From contig NZ_JASJNC010000001.1 in the NCBI RefSeq assembly GCF_030065545.1, positions 520,248 through 584,247 of the forward strand: a stretch of DNA of 64,000 bases, written 5' to 3'. Within the stretch, counting starts at the first letter, position 1; every line of letters begins with the position of its first letter. Positions 54,800 through 63,662 of the stretch are shown in pieces. The translations under genes and the position numbers were made by a program. This DNA comes from Marinicella marina. Lineage in GTDB: Bacteria > Pseudomonadota > Gammaproteobacteria > Xanthomonadales > Marinicellaceae. The notes beneath the pieces are model-generated. The model had not been told where the DNA came from. It did not search any database and was given only the letters and a program-made list of their open reading frames with translations.

Positions 54800-56986
54800 A
54801 TGAACTTAAACAGAAACCAAAACTGGCTACAGCGCACCGCTTTCGCCGTGGCTTTGGGTGTTGCATCCATTGCGCCAGCTGTGTCACAAACAGCCGCGAA
54901 ACAAACCCAAGAAAACCCCTTGTTGGCAGAATGGACTGGCCCATTTGGTGGCGTGCCTGCTTTTGATAAAATGGACCTTAAATACGTACCTGAAGCATTT
55001 GATGTGGCCATTGCTGAAAACTTGGCAGATTATGAAAAGATTGCCAACAACCCAGAACCGGCTACTTTTGAGAACACCATCGTAGCAATGGAAAAAGCCG
55101 GCGAAAAACTCGGCCGTGCTTTCACCTATTTTGGTATTTGGGGCAGTAATTTATCATCGCCAGAAGTGCGAAAATTACAGATGGAGTACTCACCGAAGTT
55201 CTCAGAAATGAGCTCTAAAATCTCACAAAACAAAAAACTGTTCGAACGCGTCAAGAAAGTCTATGATGATGCCAAGAAAAATCCACTCGAGCAAGAAGCA
55301 CAAAGACTGGTTTTAACTACCTATGAAGGTTTCGCCATGAACGGTGCCAACTTAGATGACATCTCAAAGAAACGTTACGCGGCGATCAACAAAGAATTAT
55401 CCAGCTTGTACACCAACTTCGCCAACAATACTTTGAATGACGAAGAAGGTTACGTGACATACTTGAACAAAGACCAACTCAGTGGCCTACCAGAATCATT
55501 TGTTAAAGCGGCAGCCAATACTGCGGAACAAAAAGGCAAGCCTGGTCAATATGCTGTTACCAATACCCGATCTTCAATGGATCCATTTCTGACCTATTCA
55601 GATGAGCGTGCTTTGCGTGAGAAAGTCTGGAACAATTACTACTCACGTGGTGATAACGGTGATGAATTTGACAACAACGAAAACATCGCCAAAATCCTCA
55701 AACTGCGTCGTGAACGTGTAGAACTTTTGGGTTACGAGAACTACCCAGAATGGCGTTTACAAAACCGCATGGCCAAAACCCCTGAAAATGCCATGAAATT
55801 GATGGAAGCGGTTTGGCCAGCAGCCATCGGTCGGGTCAAAGAAGAAGTCGCTGACATGCAAGCCGTGGCTGATGAATTAGGCCATGACATCACCATCAAA
55901 CCATGGGATTACCGCTACTATGCTGAGAAAGTACGCAAGAAAAAATACGACCTGGACTCAAATGAAGTGAAGCAGTACTTACAGTTAGGTAACCTGACTG
56001 AAGCCATGTTTTATGTCGCAGGCGAATTGTTTAACTTCAAATTCACCGCTTTGCCTGAAGGTAAAGTGCCGGTGTACCATCCTGATGTGAAAGTTTGGGA
56101 AGTGAATGATTTAACTTCTGGTGAACACATTGGCTTGTGGTATTTGGACCCGTTTGCACGTCCAGGTAAGCGTTCAGGAGCTTGGGCCAGCCAATACCGT
56201 TCGCATGAATCACATGCCGGTAAACAAACGGTCTTATCATCAAATAATTCCAATTTCATCAAACCTGCGCCAGGTGAGCCTGTTCTGGTTTCGTGGGACG
56301 ATGCGACCACTTTCTTCCACGAGTTTGGCCATGCTTTACACTTCTTGGCCTCCAATGTGAAATACCCATCATCTAACTCAGGTGTGCGCGATTACACGGA
56401 ATTCCAGTCGCAGTTGTTAGAGCGTTGGTTATCGACCGATGAAGTGATTAACAAGTACATGAAACACGCCAAAACCGGGGAAGTGATTCCGAAAGAGTTG
56501 ATTGCTAAAATCAAGAATGCAGCCACCTTTAACCAAGGTTTTGCTACCACTGAATATTTGGCCTCGGCTTTGATTGACATGAAGATTCACATGGCCGACC
56601 CAGAAGGTTTAGACCCAGATAAATTTGAAAGAGAAACATTGAAAGCTTTGGGCATGCCGGATGAATTGGTGATGCGTCACCGCACACCGCACTTCGGACA
56701 CGTGTTCTCAGGTGAAGGCTATGCCACCGCATACTATGGTTACATGTGGGCCGATGTGTTGACTTCAGATGCCGCAGAAGCATTCAAAGAAGCACCAGGT
56801 GGTTTCTATGACAAAGAAGTGGCCGACAGAATGGTCAAATACCTATTCGCGCCGCGCAATGCCATGGACCCAGCTGAAGCCTACCGCAAGTTCCGCGGCC
56901 GCGATGCTGCAATTGATGCCTTGATGCGTGACCGTGGATTCCCAGTGCCTGCAGCTGATAATAGCTCTGATACAAGCTATGATTAA
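54800..56986 (+). CDS. Exported M3 family oligopeptidase (Dcp-like)
   Basis: About 728 residues from ATG 54800. A signal peptide (RTAFAVALGVASIAPAVSQTA) precedes an M3A metallopeptidase. The zinc site is His507-Glu508-F-G-His511 in TTFFHEFGHALHF, with the third Glu ligand in DYTEFQSQLLERW. The final quarter (YGYMWADVLTSDAAEAF, FRGRDAAIDALMRDRGF) matches peptidyl-dipeptidase Dcp. It is probably periplasmic and trims peptides. The upstream ATG at 54770 is rejected because it adds residues in front of the signal peptide. Terminator at 57011. Confidence 0.92.
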   Translation: MNLNRNQNWLQRTAFAVALGVASIAPAVSQTAAKQTQENPLLAEWTGPFGGVPAFDKMDLKYVPEAFDVAIAENLADYEKIANNPEPATFENTIVAMEKAGEKLGRAFTYFGIWGSNLSSPEVRKLQMEYSPKFSEMSSKISQNKKLFERVKKVYDDAKKNPLEQEAQRLVLTTYEGFAMNGANLDDISKKRYAAINKELSSLYTNFANNTLNDEEGYVTYLNKDQLSGLPESFVKAAANTAEQKGKPGQYAVTNTRSSMDPFLTYSDERALREKVWNNYYSRGDNGDEFDNNENIAKILKLRRERVELLGYENYPEWRLQNRMAKTPENAMKLMEAVWPAAIGRVKEEVADMQAVADELGHDITIKPWDYRYYAEKVRKKKYDLDSNEVKQYLQLGNLTEAMFYVAGELFNFKFTALPEGKVPVYHPDVKVWEVNDLTSGEHIGLWYLDPFARPGKRSGAWASQYRSHESHAGKQTVLSSNNSNFIKPAPGEPVLVSWDDATTFFHEFGHALHFLASNVKYPSSNSGVRDYTEFQSQLLERWLSTDEVINKYMKHAKTGEVIPKELIAKIKNAATFNQGFATTEYLASALIDMKIHMADPEGLDPDKFERETLKALGMPDELVMRHRTPHFGHVFSGEGYATAYYGYMWADVLTSDAAEAFKEAPGGFYDKEVADRMVKYLFAPRNAMDPAEAYRKFRGRDAAIDALMRDRGFPVPAADNSSDTSYD

Positions 56987-57010
56987 AAGCTGAAGCATTT
57001 AAGCCGACAA

Positions 57011-57037
57011 AAGCCACCCTTGTTAGGGTGGCTTTTT
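57011..57037 (+). terminator. Intrinsic terminator after the M3 gene
   Basis: AAGCCACCC, loop TTGTTA, GGGTGGCTT and a short T run, 25 bases after the stop. Confidence 0.85.
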
Positions 57038-57090
57038 GCTATGTGAAATCAATTCTTCTAAAATAAAACAATTAATGAGGGAAGCTCATC

Positions 57091-58773
57091 ATGAAAAACG
57101 TCTATTCTGCTTTGATTTTTTTACTGTTAGTGACATCTGCTGCATCGGCCAATGAAACACATAAAAAAGAGGTAGATGAAATTTTTTCAAGTTGGCATAA
57201 AACAGATACGCCAGGTGCCAGCGTAGGTGTTTTTAAAAACGGTAAAGTTATCTATGCCAGAGGGTATGGCATGGCCAATTTAGAATATGATATGCCCATC
57301 AACGCAGATTCAGTGTTTAGAATCGGTTCCACTTCTAAACAATTCACCGCTGCATGTATTGTGTTATTAGCTGAACAAGGCAAATTAAAGTTAACTGATA
57401 CACTGTATTCTTTTTTCCCAGCCTTTCCTGATTACGCCAAAGACATAACAGTTCGACAATTGTTGAACCACACCAGTGGTGTTAGAGATTATCTGTCCTT
57501 GGCATACCTCAAGGGCCTGCATGAGGAGGACTATTACGAAGACAAAGATGTCATGCAGTGGCTAGTCAGTCAAACAGAACTGAACTTCATGCCAGGCGAG
57601 GAATATACTTACAGCAATTCTGGATATTGGTTATTAGGTCAGATTGTTAAAAAAGTAGCTGGTATGGATATGGCTGAATACGCAGAAAGGAGTATATTCA
57701 AGCCATTGGGCATGCACAACACACATTTTCATAACAACCACAAAACCATCGTGAAAAACCGCGCTTCAGGCTACAGCCCCATAAATGAGGAGGCTACTGA
57801 GTTTGAGATCAATATGACCACACTGAATATGATAGGAGATGGTGGCATATTTACCACCATCAACGACATCAAAATATGGGATGATGCTTACTATAATTCA
57901 GAAATTTTAAGTGAAAATTTCTGGAAAGAAATGACTACTGAGACAGTGCTCAATAGTGGGAAACAGATTAAATATGCTTCGGGTTTGGGTATGGGTGTAT
58001 ACAAAGGCCTAGAAACGGTCAGTCACGCAGGTGGTTTTGCCGGTTTCAGAGCTGAGCTATTGAGGTTTCCAGAACAAAAATTCACAGTTGCAGTATTTGC
58101 CAATAGAAGTGATTCCAATCCAACATCTATGGCTTTTCAAGTGGCTGACGTTTTCCTCAAGGAAGACTTCAAAGAAGAACCAGAAGATACAACTGAGGCA
58201 GATTCTGCTGAGAAAGAAAAGTCTAACACCCAAGAGAGTAAAGCACCATTAGAGCATTTAGTTGGTGATTTTCAATTGGAACCTGGCATTAAATTAACAG
58301 TAAGTGTTAAAGAAGGCGTTTTGCATGCCTATCAGCTTTGGAATGAAAAAGAGTATGACTTTGAGCCAATAGAAGACACAAAGAACTCATTTAAAATCAT
58401 CGGTGATGATGCCTTCATCTTTGCCTTTAATGAATTTAAAAATAATCAGGCTCAAGTGATAAACCTCACACAAAATGGCAGTCATTCTATTTGGAAGCGG
58501 GTAGAAACTGTTGATACCAGCGGCCTAGTGATTAAGGATTTTGTTGGTGATTATGACAGCAAAGAATTAGATGTGGTTTATAAAATACAACTGGATGATG
58601 AAACACTGACAGTTCGTGTTGGTAACAATGATCCAATCCCATTGAAATTTTCAGCCATTGATCAATTGATGTTTAATGGCATTGTCTTGGATTTTATGAG
58701 GCAAAAAGGTGTCATCACAGGTTTCAAAATGGCAGCAGGTCGGGTTAAAAATCTGTCTTTTGCTAAACGTTAG
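57091..58773 (+). CDS. Exported serine hydrolase, class C beta-lactamase/PBP-like
   Basis: 560 residues with a signal peptide (ALIFLLLVTSAASAN). The three motifs are present: Ser80-T-S-Lys83 in RIGSTSKQFTA, Y-S-N in YTYSNSGYW, and S-H-A-G-G in ETVSHAGGFAGF, where H-x-G replaces K-T-G, as in D-aminopeptidase and esterase EstB-like members. Residues after about 365 form an acidic linker (EEPEDTTEADSAEKEKSN) and a C-terminal beta domain of about 175 residues. Its base composition seems more AT-rich than its neighbours. GAGGGAAG precedes the ATG. More likely a peptidase or esterase than a resistance enzyme. Confidence 0.88.
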   Translation: MKNVYSALIFLLLVTSAASANETHKKEVDEIFSSWHKTDTPGASVGVFKNGKVIYARGYGMANLEYDMPINADSVFRIGSTSKQFTAACIVLLAEQGKLKLTDTLYSFFPAFPDYAKDITVRQLLNHTSGVRDYLSLAYLKGLHEEDYYEDKDVMQWLVSQTELNFMPGEEYTYSNSGYWLLGQIVKKVAGMDMAEYAERSIFKPLGMHNTHFHNNHKTIVKNRASGYSPINEEATEFEINMTTLNMIGDGGIFTTINDIKIWDDAYYNSEILSENFWKEMTTETVLNSGKQIKYASGLGMGVYKGLETVSHAGGFAGFRAELLRFPEQKFTVAVFANRSDSNPTSMAFQVADVFLKEDFKEEPEDTTEADSAEKEKSNTQESKAPLEHLVGDFQLEPGIKLTVSVKEGVLHAYQLWNEKEYDFEPIEDTKNSFKIIGDDAFIFAFNEFKNNQAQVINLTQNGSHSIWKRVETVDTSGLVIKDFVGDYDSKELDVVYKIQLDDETLTVRVGNNDPIPLKFSAIDQLMFNGIVLDFMRQKGVITGFKMAAGRVKNLSFAKR

Positions 58774-58820
58774 GCATCCTTCTTTAAAAAACAGTAGTTT
58801 GAGTTGGTCTGGTTGAAGTA

Positions 58821-59534
58821 TCAATCAGACCGTTCACTGATGCGTTTTTTGAACGCCGCCAGATCTTCTTTGCGCTCTGAATAACGATTGACCAAATGGT
58901 CTTTGATGTCTCGGGTGAGCAGGGTGAACTTAACCAGTTCTTCCATCACATCAACAATGCGGTCATATAAAGATGAGGGTTTCATGCGGTTGTTATCATC
59001 GAATTCTAACCAGGCTTTGGGCATCGATGATTGGTTGGGGATGGTCAGTAAACGCATCCAGCGACCCAATACCCGCAGCTGATTAACGGTATTGAACGAT
59101 TGTGAACCGCCATTGACTTGCATCACTGCCAGCGTTTTACCTTGGGTCGGCCGCACCGCACCGATTGATAAGGGCACCCAGTCGATTTGTGATTTCATGA
59201 TACCAGTCATCGAACCATGGCGCTCTGGTGAACACCAGACCATGCCCTCAGACCAGTTCACCAATTCATGTAACTCTTGTACTTTCGGGTGTGTGCCATC
59301 ATCGGTATCAGGTTGTGGCAGACCGGTGGGATCAAAGGTTTTGGTCTCCGCACCAAAATACTGCAAAATCCGCGCCGCTTCCTCGGTCGCTAGGCGACTG
59401 AAAGACCGCTCTCGCAAGGAGCCATACAACAACAATATCCGCGGTGCATGCGTTGAAACCTGATTATTGAACAAAGTCTCTTGATCAATCGGTTTGATGC
59501 TTTCGGTGTCAATATTTGGTAATGCTTTATTCAT
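58821..59534 (-). CDS. arsH: ArsH, NADPH-dependent FMN reductase of arsenic resistance
   Basis: 237 residues. [35 protein letters not shown] is the flavodoxin-like FMN site typical of ArsH, followed by [24 protein letters not shown]. ArsH oxidises trivalent organoarsenicals and reduces FMN-linked acceptors. It is the last gene of the arsR-arsC-acr3-arsH operon; 22 bases separate it from acr3. Confidence 0.93.
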   Translation of the reverse strand: MNKALPNIDTESIKPIDQETLFNNQVSTHAPRILLLYGSLRERSFSRLATEEAARILQYFGAETKTFDPTGLPQPDTDDGTHPKVQELHELVNWSEGMVWCSPERHGSMTGIMKSQIDWVPLSIGAVRPTQGKTLAVMQVNGGSQSFNTVNQLRVLGRWMRLLTIPNQSSMPKAWLEFDDNNRMKPSSLYDRIVDVMEELVKFTLLTRDIKDHLVNRYSERKEDLAAFKKRISERSD

Positions 59535-59556
59535 ATTTATTCTCAGTTAATTCCAT

Positions 59557-60564
59557 TCACTTCGGCTCAAACCAATGCCGCGTACGATTAGCAAAAGCCA
59601 CCAAAGACAACATCACCGGCACTTCCACCAACACCCCAACCACGGTGGCCAGTGCCGCACCCGAATTCAAACCAAATAAGGAAATGGCCACTGCCACCGC
59701 CAGCTCGAAAAAGTTTGAGGTGCCAATCATACAAGCAGGCGCCGCAATGTCATGCGTCAGGCGCATGCGTTTGGCGATGAAATAAGCGATAAAAAATATG
59801 CCGTAAGTTTGAATCAATAACGGAATCGCAATCAATACGATTGCTGTTGGGTTGTCGATGATTTTTTCGGCCTGAAACCCAAACAACAAAACCACCGTGG
59901 CCAGTAATCCAATCATTGACCAAGGCTTTAAAGTACCAAGCAAACCATTAATTCGCCCTGCCAAAACTTTGCGTGTCAGCGCACCCGCAACCAAAGGCAG
60001 CAGCACATACAGCACCACCGATAAAACCAGAGTTTCCCATGGAATGGAGATATCATTGATACCCAATAAAAACGCCGCGATGGGCGCAAAGGCGAAAATC
60101 ATGATGACATCATTGACCGAGACTTGTACTAAGGTGTAATTGGGGTTGCCTTTAGTCAATTGCGACCAAACGAACACCATTGCGGTACACGGCGCCACGC
60201 CCAATAAAATCATACCAGCGATGTACTCATTGGCCGTTTGTGGATCGACCCAAGATGCGAAAAACACCTTAAAGAACAAGTAACCCAGAGCTGCCATGGA
60301 GAACGGTTTGATCAGCCAATTTATCACCAAGGTCAGGATTAAGCCCCGTGGATTTTTTCCAGAATCCTTAACAGCTGAAAAATCAACCTGTACCATCATC
60401 GGATAAATCATCACCCAAATCAGCACTGCCACCACCAGGTTCACATGCGCGTATTCAAGCGCTGCAATCTGCTGAAAAACCCCTGGGAAGTAATTTCCCA
60501 AAATCACACCAGCCAGAATACACAAACCCACCCAAAGTGATAAATACCTTTCAAATAACCCCAT
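59557..60564 (-). CDS. acr3: Acr3 family arsenite efflux transporter
   Basis: 335 residues, all membrane, about ten hydrophobic helices. The family motifs [13 protein letters not shown] (conserved Cys near residue 127) and [18 protein letters not shown] are present, and [23 protein letters not shown] is the usual N-terminus. It exports arsenite with the proton gradient. The gene lies 107 bases after a small membrane-protein gene with a REP-like hairpin in the gap. Confidence 0.95.
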   Translation of the reverse strand: MGLFERYLSLWVGLCILAGVILGNYFPGVFQQIAALEYAHVNLVVAVLIWVMIYPMMVQVDFSAVKDSGKNPRGLILTLVINWLIKPFSMAALGYLFFKVFFASWVDPQTANEYIAGMILLGVAPCTAMVFVWSQLTKGNPNYTLVQVSVNDVIMIFAFAPIAAFLLGINDISIPWETLVLSVVLYVLLPLVAGALTRKVLAGRINGLLGTLKPWSMIGLLATVVLLFGFQAEKIIDNPTAIVLIAIPLLIQTYGIFFIAYFIAKRMRLTHDIAAPACMIGTSNFFELAVAVAISLFGLNSGAALATVVGVLVEVPVMLSLVAFANRTRHWFEPK

Positions 60565-60596
60565 ACCAATCCCAAATAAATTTTAAAATTTCGTCA

Positions 60597-60614
60597 TGCC
60601 GGCAAAGGCCGGCA
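60597..60614. repeat. REP-like hairpin between acr3 and the small membrane gene
   Basis: TGCCGGC-AAAG-GCCGGCA, a perfect 7-bp stem following CGTCA and followed by CCCA. The flanks match the CGTCATnCC...GGnAyCCA type of dispersed repeat. Confidence 0.65.
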
Positions 60615-60671
60615 CCCAATGTCTTGCTGTATAAACCCAAAGTAATTAAGTCACTTAACAGTAAGTTTGTA

Positions 60672-60920
60672 TTATCCTCTTAGCAACCTAACCAAAACCA
60701 TTCCCACATAACCCAAAGCCAAAAACATCAGCCACAAAGGCCACATCCAACTACCCAAAGTCTGCCACACCACTGACCAATGAATCACCGACTCGCTGTA
60801 AAAAATTCCACTTGGATTCACCTGCCAATCCAACCAAGTTGCAAATACAGAAAGCAACAATGCCAAAACGAATGTCACCAGTGACAACTTAAATAATTGC
60901 TTAAAACTTAACTTAAACAT
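60672..60920 (-). CDS. Small membrane protein in the ars operon
   Basis: 82 residues with two hydrophobic helices (LSLVTFVLALLLSVFATWL, about residues 12-30, and MWPLWLMFLALGYVGMVLV, about 59-77). No family is recognised. It overlaps arsC by 8 bases, so it is translated with the arsenic genes. Confidence 0.75.
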   Translation of the reverse strand: MFKLSFKQLFKLSLVTFVLALLLSVFATWLDWQVNPSGIFYSESVIHWSVVWQTLGSWMWPLWLMFLALGYVGMVLVRLLRG

Positions 60921-61344
60921 TGTCTAACTTTGATTCAATCCTCGCCACAAAATCCCTGATCTCATCCCTTACCTTGCGATAACAATCCATCTGGCTTTCC
61001 TCGTCATCGAAGGCCAAAGCCATCTTCGGCGGATCATCAAAACCCACATGAATCACCTTCACATCACCAATGAACACCGGACAACTCTCATGCGCATGAC
61101 CACACACCGTGATCACATAATCCAGCGGTTGGTCATCAAATTCAGACAGCAGTTGAGACTTTTGCCCGCTGATATCAACACCCGCCTCATTCATCACCTT
61201 CACCGCATGCGGATTCAAACCATGGGTCTCAATGCCCGCCGAAAACACATTGAACACATCACCTTTTAAATGCCGCAACCAACCCTCCGCCATCTGCGAT
61301 CGACAAGAATTACCCGTACATAAAAATAAAATATTCTTCTTCAT
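60913..61344 (-). CDS. arsC: Arsenate reductase, low-molecular-weight phosphatase type
   Basis: About 143 residues. The phosphatase loop is Cys9-T-G-N-S-C14-R15, and the resolving pair is Cys81-G-H-A-H-E-S-Cys88, the arrangement of thioredoxin-linked ArsC. FDDPPKMA carries the general-acid D-P region. It reduces arsenate to arsenite for export by Acr3. ATG 61344 is used; 61347 is equally possible. Confidence 0.94.
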   Translation of the reverse strand: MKKNILFLCTGNSCRSQMAEGWLRHLKGDVFNVFSAGIETHGLNPHAVKVMNEAGVDISGQKSQLLSEFDDQPLDYVITVCGHAHESCPVFIGDVKVIHVGFDDPPKMALAFDDEESQMDCYRKVRDEIRDFVARIESKLDNV

Positions 61345-61366
61345 CATCAGCACCAAACCCAACCAC

Positions 61367-61412
61367 CGTCATTCCAGCCGAGCCGGTAGGCGAGAGCAGG
61401 AACCCAGGCACG
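61367..61412. repeat. REP-like dispersed repeat, copy A
   Basis: CGTCATTCCAGCCGAGCCGG followed by TAGGCGAGAGCAGGAACCCAGG. A near copy lies at 61899. It fills the arsR-arsC gap. Confidence 0.65.
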
Positions 61413-61474
61413 TAATCTATTAGTACTGATTGAGCTAGAAAGTATGAATACTTTTGGCGTTAACGTCTTTCCCA

Positions 61475-61813
61475 TCAACAACACCCCTTTTCTTGATACA
61501 CCTTCAGCCGCTGCAAATCCTCCACAAACGGCTGCTGCTCATCCAAATGACTCATATTCGCCGCCAGCATCTGTTGTAACTCTGGCCCCAAATCCGGATT
61601 AATCCGATAATGCACCCACTGATCACGCCGCTCATCCACCACCAAACCCGCATCCCGTAAATACTTAAAGTGCCGCGAAATCCGCGACTGTGGTGCCGTT
61701 AGAATTTCCATAAAATCACAAACACACAAACTCTCACAACGCGACAACAAAAACAAACAGCGCAAACGCGTCGCATCACTCAAAGTTTTAAAAAAATCAG
61801 TGGGGTTAATCAT
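61475..61813 (-). CDS. arsR: ArsR family arsenic-responsive repressor
   Basis: About 112 residues. A winged helix-turn-helix of the ArsR/SmtB type (FFKTLSDATRLRCLFLL, then QSRISRHFKYLRDAGLVVDERRDQWVHYRI). Cys30-V-Cys32 in ESLCVCDF is the metalloid site, and extra Cys residues occur at 19 and 26 and at the C-terminal GCC. It should repress the operon until arsenite binds. ATG 61813 is preferred over the in-frame upstream start at 61849 because that frame would run through the operator. Confidence 0.94.
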   Translation of the reverse strand: MINPTDFFKTLSDATRLRCLFLLSRCESLCVCDFMEILTAPQSRISRHFKYLRDAGLVVDERRDQWVHYRINPDLGPELQQMLAANMSHLDEQQPFVEDLQRLKVYQEKGCC

Positions 61814-61826
61814 AAATTCAATTGTA

Positions 61827-61844
61827 TATTCGTTTATGCGAATA
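61827..61844. promoter_or_regulatory. ArsR operator candidate
   Basis: TATTCG-tttatg-CGAATA, a perfect 6-bp inverted repeat 13 bases before the arsR ATG. On the minus strand it lies between a TTGCTT (61844-61849) and a TATACA (61823-61828), where a bound repressor would block transcription. Confidence 0.65.
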
Positions 61845-61898
61845 AGCAATAATAATTACAATGAATTATATTTAATCAGGTCAGTCAGAACCCCGCAC

Positions 61899-61938
61899 CG
61901 TCATACCAGACGAGCCGGTTGGCGAGATCAGGGATCCA
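61899..61938. repeat. REP-like dispersed repeat, copy B
   Basis: CGTCATACCAGACGAGCCGG followed by TTGGCGAGATCAGGGATCCA, a close relative of the repeat at 61367. Confidence 0.65.
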
Positions 61939-61952
61939 TTTTTAGAACGGTT

Positions 61953-62000
61953 TAGTAACTAAAAGTAGTAACTAAAAGTAGTCAGACCCCTTTTAGTTAC
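61953..62000 (+). repeat. 13-bp tandem repeat with inverted partner
   Basis: TAGTAACTAAAAG occurs twice in tandem (61953-61965, 61966-61978). The second copy's GTAACTAAAAG pairs with CTTTTAGTTAC (61990-62000), an 11-bp stem with loop TAGTCAGACCC. Confidence 0.7.
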
Positions 62001-62024
62001 CCAAATCTTTTGGGTGTTTTTTTT
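61999..62024 (+). terminator. Orphan intrinsic terminator overlapping the preceding hairpin
   Basis: ACCCAAA-TCT-TTTGGGT and eight T. Its first two bases are the last two of the preceding 11-bp stem, so the two hairpins compete. No plus-strand gene precedes it. Confidence 0.7.
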
Positions 62025-62356
62025 GATGAAAAAGTATGTATTTTTTAATCCAGACTACATAAGTCGCTTCTGTATTTTTGCTGTGATTTCAAAAATCGTC
62101 ACTTCACTGACACTTGATCCAATAGTTTCATAAGTTGCACTTTTATTAAGAATTTGCCGGATAATAGTGCATCCGTGCATTTTTATCTGTCAATAACCCG
62201 CTATCAGTGCATGAAATAGAACCCTGCCAAGTAAGAAATCAACAACTTATGGTAATATCATGGTTTTTTTAATGCACTTTTAACAAGGAATTCAGATGAT
62301 AGTAAGCATTAATGCACCCATAATAAATTGTTATGTTTTTCTAGAGATATCGAGCT

Positions 62357-62848
62357 ATGAACATTAGAGAGGCGACTAAAGCAGATTGGGAAAGCATCTG
62401 GCCAATTTTCAGTGAAATAGTGTCTGCTGGAGAAACGTATGCCTACGATCCAGAAACTACCAAGGAGCAGGCAGAGAGAATTTGGTTGGAATCACCAAGA
62501 AAGGTTTTTGTCTTCGAAGAAGAAGGGATAACTCTAGGCACTTATTATCTGAAGACAAATCAGGCTGGGCCTGGAAATCACGTCTGTAATTGCGGTTATA
62601 TGGTTTCCACTGCAGCCAGAGGCAGAGGGCTAGCTACCACAATGTGTGAGCATTCCCAGAGAGTAGCTACAGAGCTAGGGTATAAAGCTATGCAATTTAA
62701 CTTTGTGGCTTCAAGCAATGAAGGTGCAATTCGTTTATGGACTAAGCTCGGGTTTGAGACTGTTGGGCAGCTTCCAAAGGCTTTTAATCACCCATCATTA
62801 GGCTATGTAAACGCGTTAGTCATGTACAAATGGCTAGTCAAAACATAA
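62357..62848 (+). CDS. GNAT family N-acetyltransferase (integron cassette 1)
   Basis: 163 residues. NCGYMVSTAARGRGLATTMCEHSQRVA contains the V-x-x-x-x-R-G-x-G-x-A acetyl-CoA loop and NEGAIRLWTKLGFETVGQLP the N-x-x-A-x-x-L-x-x-x-G-F motif. FNHPSLGYVNALVMYKWL is typical of the phosphinothricin/YhhY-like subgroup. Its TAA stop overlaps the R'' box of an attC site, the layout of a promoterless cassette gene. Substrate unknown. Confidence 0.9.
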   Translation: MNIREATKADWESIWPIFSEIVSAGETYAYDPETTKEQAERIWLESPRKVFVFEEEGITLGTYYLKTNQAGPGNHVCNCGYMVSTAARGRGLATTMCEHSQRVATELGYKAMQFNFVASSNEGAIRLWTKLGFETVGQLPKAFNHPSLGYVNALVMYKWLVKT

Positions 62849-62945
62849 CAAGTGCCGGCAACCGACTGCAAAAACTGTCACTTGTTTTGCTAAAAACCAG
62901 CAAAACAACCGCCAGTCTTTGCAGCGGCTGCGGCAGGCGTTAGAT
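62843..62945 (+). repeat. Integron attC site, cassette 1
   Basis: ACATAAC (R'') at 62843 and GTTAGAT (R', matching GTTRRRY) at 62939 bound an imperfect inverted repeat of 103 bases. The left arm TAACAAGTGCCGGCAACCG and right arm CGGCTGCGGCAGGCGTTA are complementary with the unpaired extra bases typical of attC. Recombination would fall between 62939 and 62940. Confidence 0.85.
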
Positions 62946-62963
62946 GCAGAATGAGATCGGAAT

Positions 62964-63524
62964 ATGGTACAAATAAAAATGGTTGAATATGATTCTCGAT
63001 GGACGCATGAGTTTGATTCCTTAGCTTCTGACCTTGCGTCATGTCTCGGTGCAACGGCACTGCGTATCGACCATATTGGTTCAACGGCGGTAGATGGTTT
63101 AGCAGCAAAGGATATCATTGATATTCAAGTGACAGTCAGTGACACCGGAGATGCCAAAATAGAGAAGAAGCTCATTGAGGCTGGATATGTATTTAGAAGT
63201 GACATTCAATTTGACAAGCTAACAGGATATAGCAGCGAGTCTTGTGAATTGCGCAAAAAATACTTTCGTGAGAAGCCAGGAAGTCGAATATCCCATATCC
63301 ACGTGCGGCAACATGGTAGAGTTAACCAAGAATATCCAATCCTATTCAGGGACTTTTTACGCAATAATAGTAACGTCATGCGCGCCTATGCAGAGGTAAA
63401 AAAAGAACTGGCATCACGCTTTGGTGACGATAGAGAAGCATATTACTCAATCAAAGACCCCTACATGGATACAATCTATGAAGCGGCGAAGTTGTGGTCC
63501 TTACATAATGATTGGCGCCTCTAA
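62964..63524 (+). CDS. GrpB family protein (integron cassette 2)
   Basis: 186 residues. MVEYDSRWTHEFDSLASDL, then ATALRIDHIGSTAVDGLAAKDIIDIQVTV (G-S-T...K-D-x-I-D-I-Q) is the nucleotidyltransferase-like core of the GrpB/UPF0157 family, and FRDFLRNNSNVMRAYAEVKKEL is its usual C-terminal helix. GrpB proteins are frequent in integrons and plasmids; biochemical role not established. It lies 19 bases after attC 1. A second in-frame ATG at 62979 is possible. Confidence 0.88.
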   Translation: MVQIKMVEYDSRWTHEFDSLASDLASCLGATALRIDHIGSTAVDGLAAKDIIDIQVTVSDTGDAKIEKKLIEAGYVFRSDIQFDKLTGYSSESCELRKKYFREKPGSRISHIHVRQHGRVNQEYPILFRDFLRNNSNVMRAYAEVKKELASRFGDDREAYYSIKDPYMDTIYEAAKLWSLHNDWRL

Positions 63525-63543
63525 TTCATGAGTGTGCAGTGTC

Positions 63544-63647
63544 ACCTAACAAGCTGCTCAAGCTGAATCTTCACTTACGTTTCGTTTCGCTTAGTATGCA
63601 ACGCCTTACTAAACGCTCGGTTTGGCCGACTTAGCACCACGTTATAT
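63544..63647 (+). repeat. Integron attC site, cassette 2
   Basis: ACCTAAC (perfect RYYYAAC) at 63544 and GTTATAT (near GTTRRRY) at 63641 bound 104 bases. Arms TAACAAGCTGCTCAAG and CTTAGCACCACGTTA pair with mismatches, and an inner TTAGTA...TACTAA stem is present. Recombination would fall between 63641 and 63642, giving a cassette of about 702 bases. Confidence 0.75.
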
Positions 63648-63662
63648 TGAACAGGAAAAATA

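Larger units (their letters stand above)
61850..62356. other. Non-coding junction between the ars operon and the cassette array
   Basis: About 500 bases with no supported gene. It holds REP-like copy B, a tandem repeat with nested hairpins, an orphan plus-strand terminator and an AT-rich stretch with repeated GTGCAT or ATGCAC words (62165, 62212, 62272, 62311). It ends at a possible cassette boundary (AAATTGTTATG, 62326-62336), a weak attI or attC core candidate. No integrase gene is present. Confidence 0.5.

Noticed and set aside
57091..58773. Serine hydrolase as a true class C beta-lactamase
   Set aside because: The third motif is H-A-G-G instead of K-T-G and the protein has a long C-terminal domain, so a peptidase or esterase is more likely.
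62025..62140. Possible 35-codon ORF MKKYVFFNPDY... after the orphan terminator
   Set aside because: It starts inside or right after the T run, has no ribosome-binding site, and no known relative.
61850..62356. Integron integrase next to the cassettes
   Set aside because: No open frame with tyrosine recombinase motifs is present on either strand in this gap.
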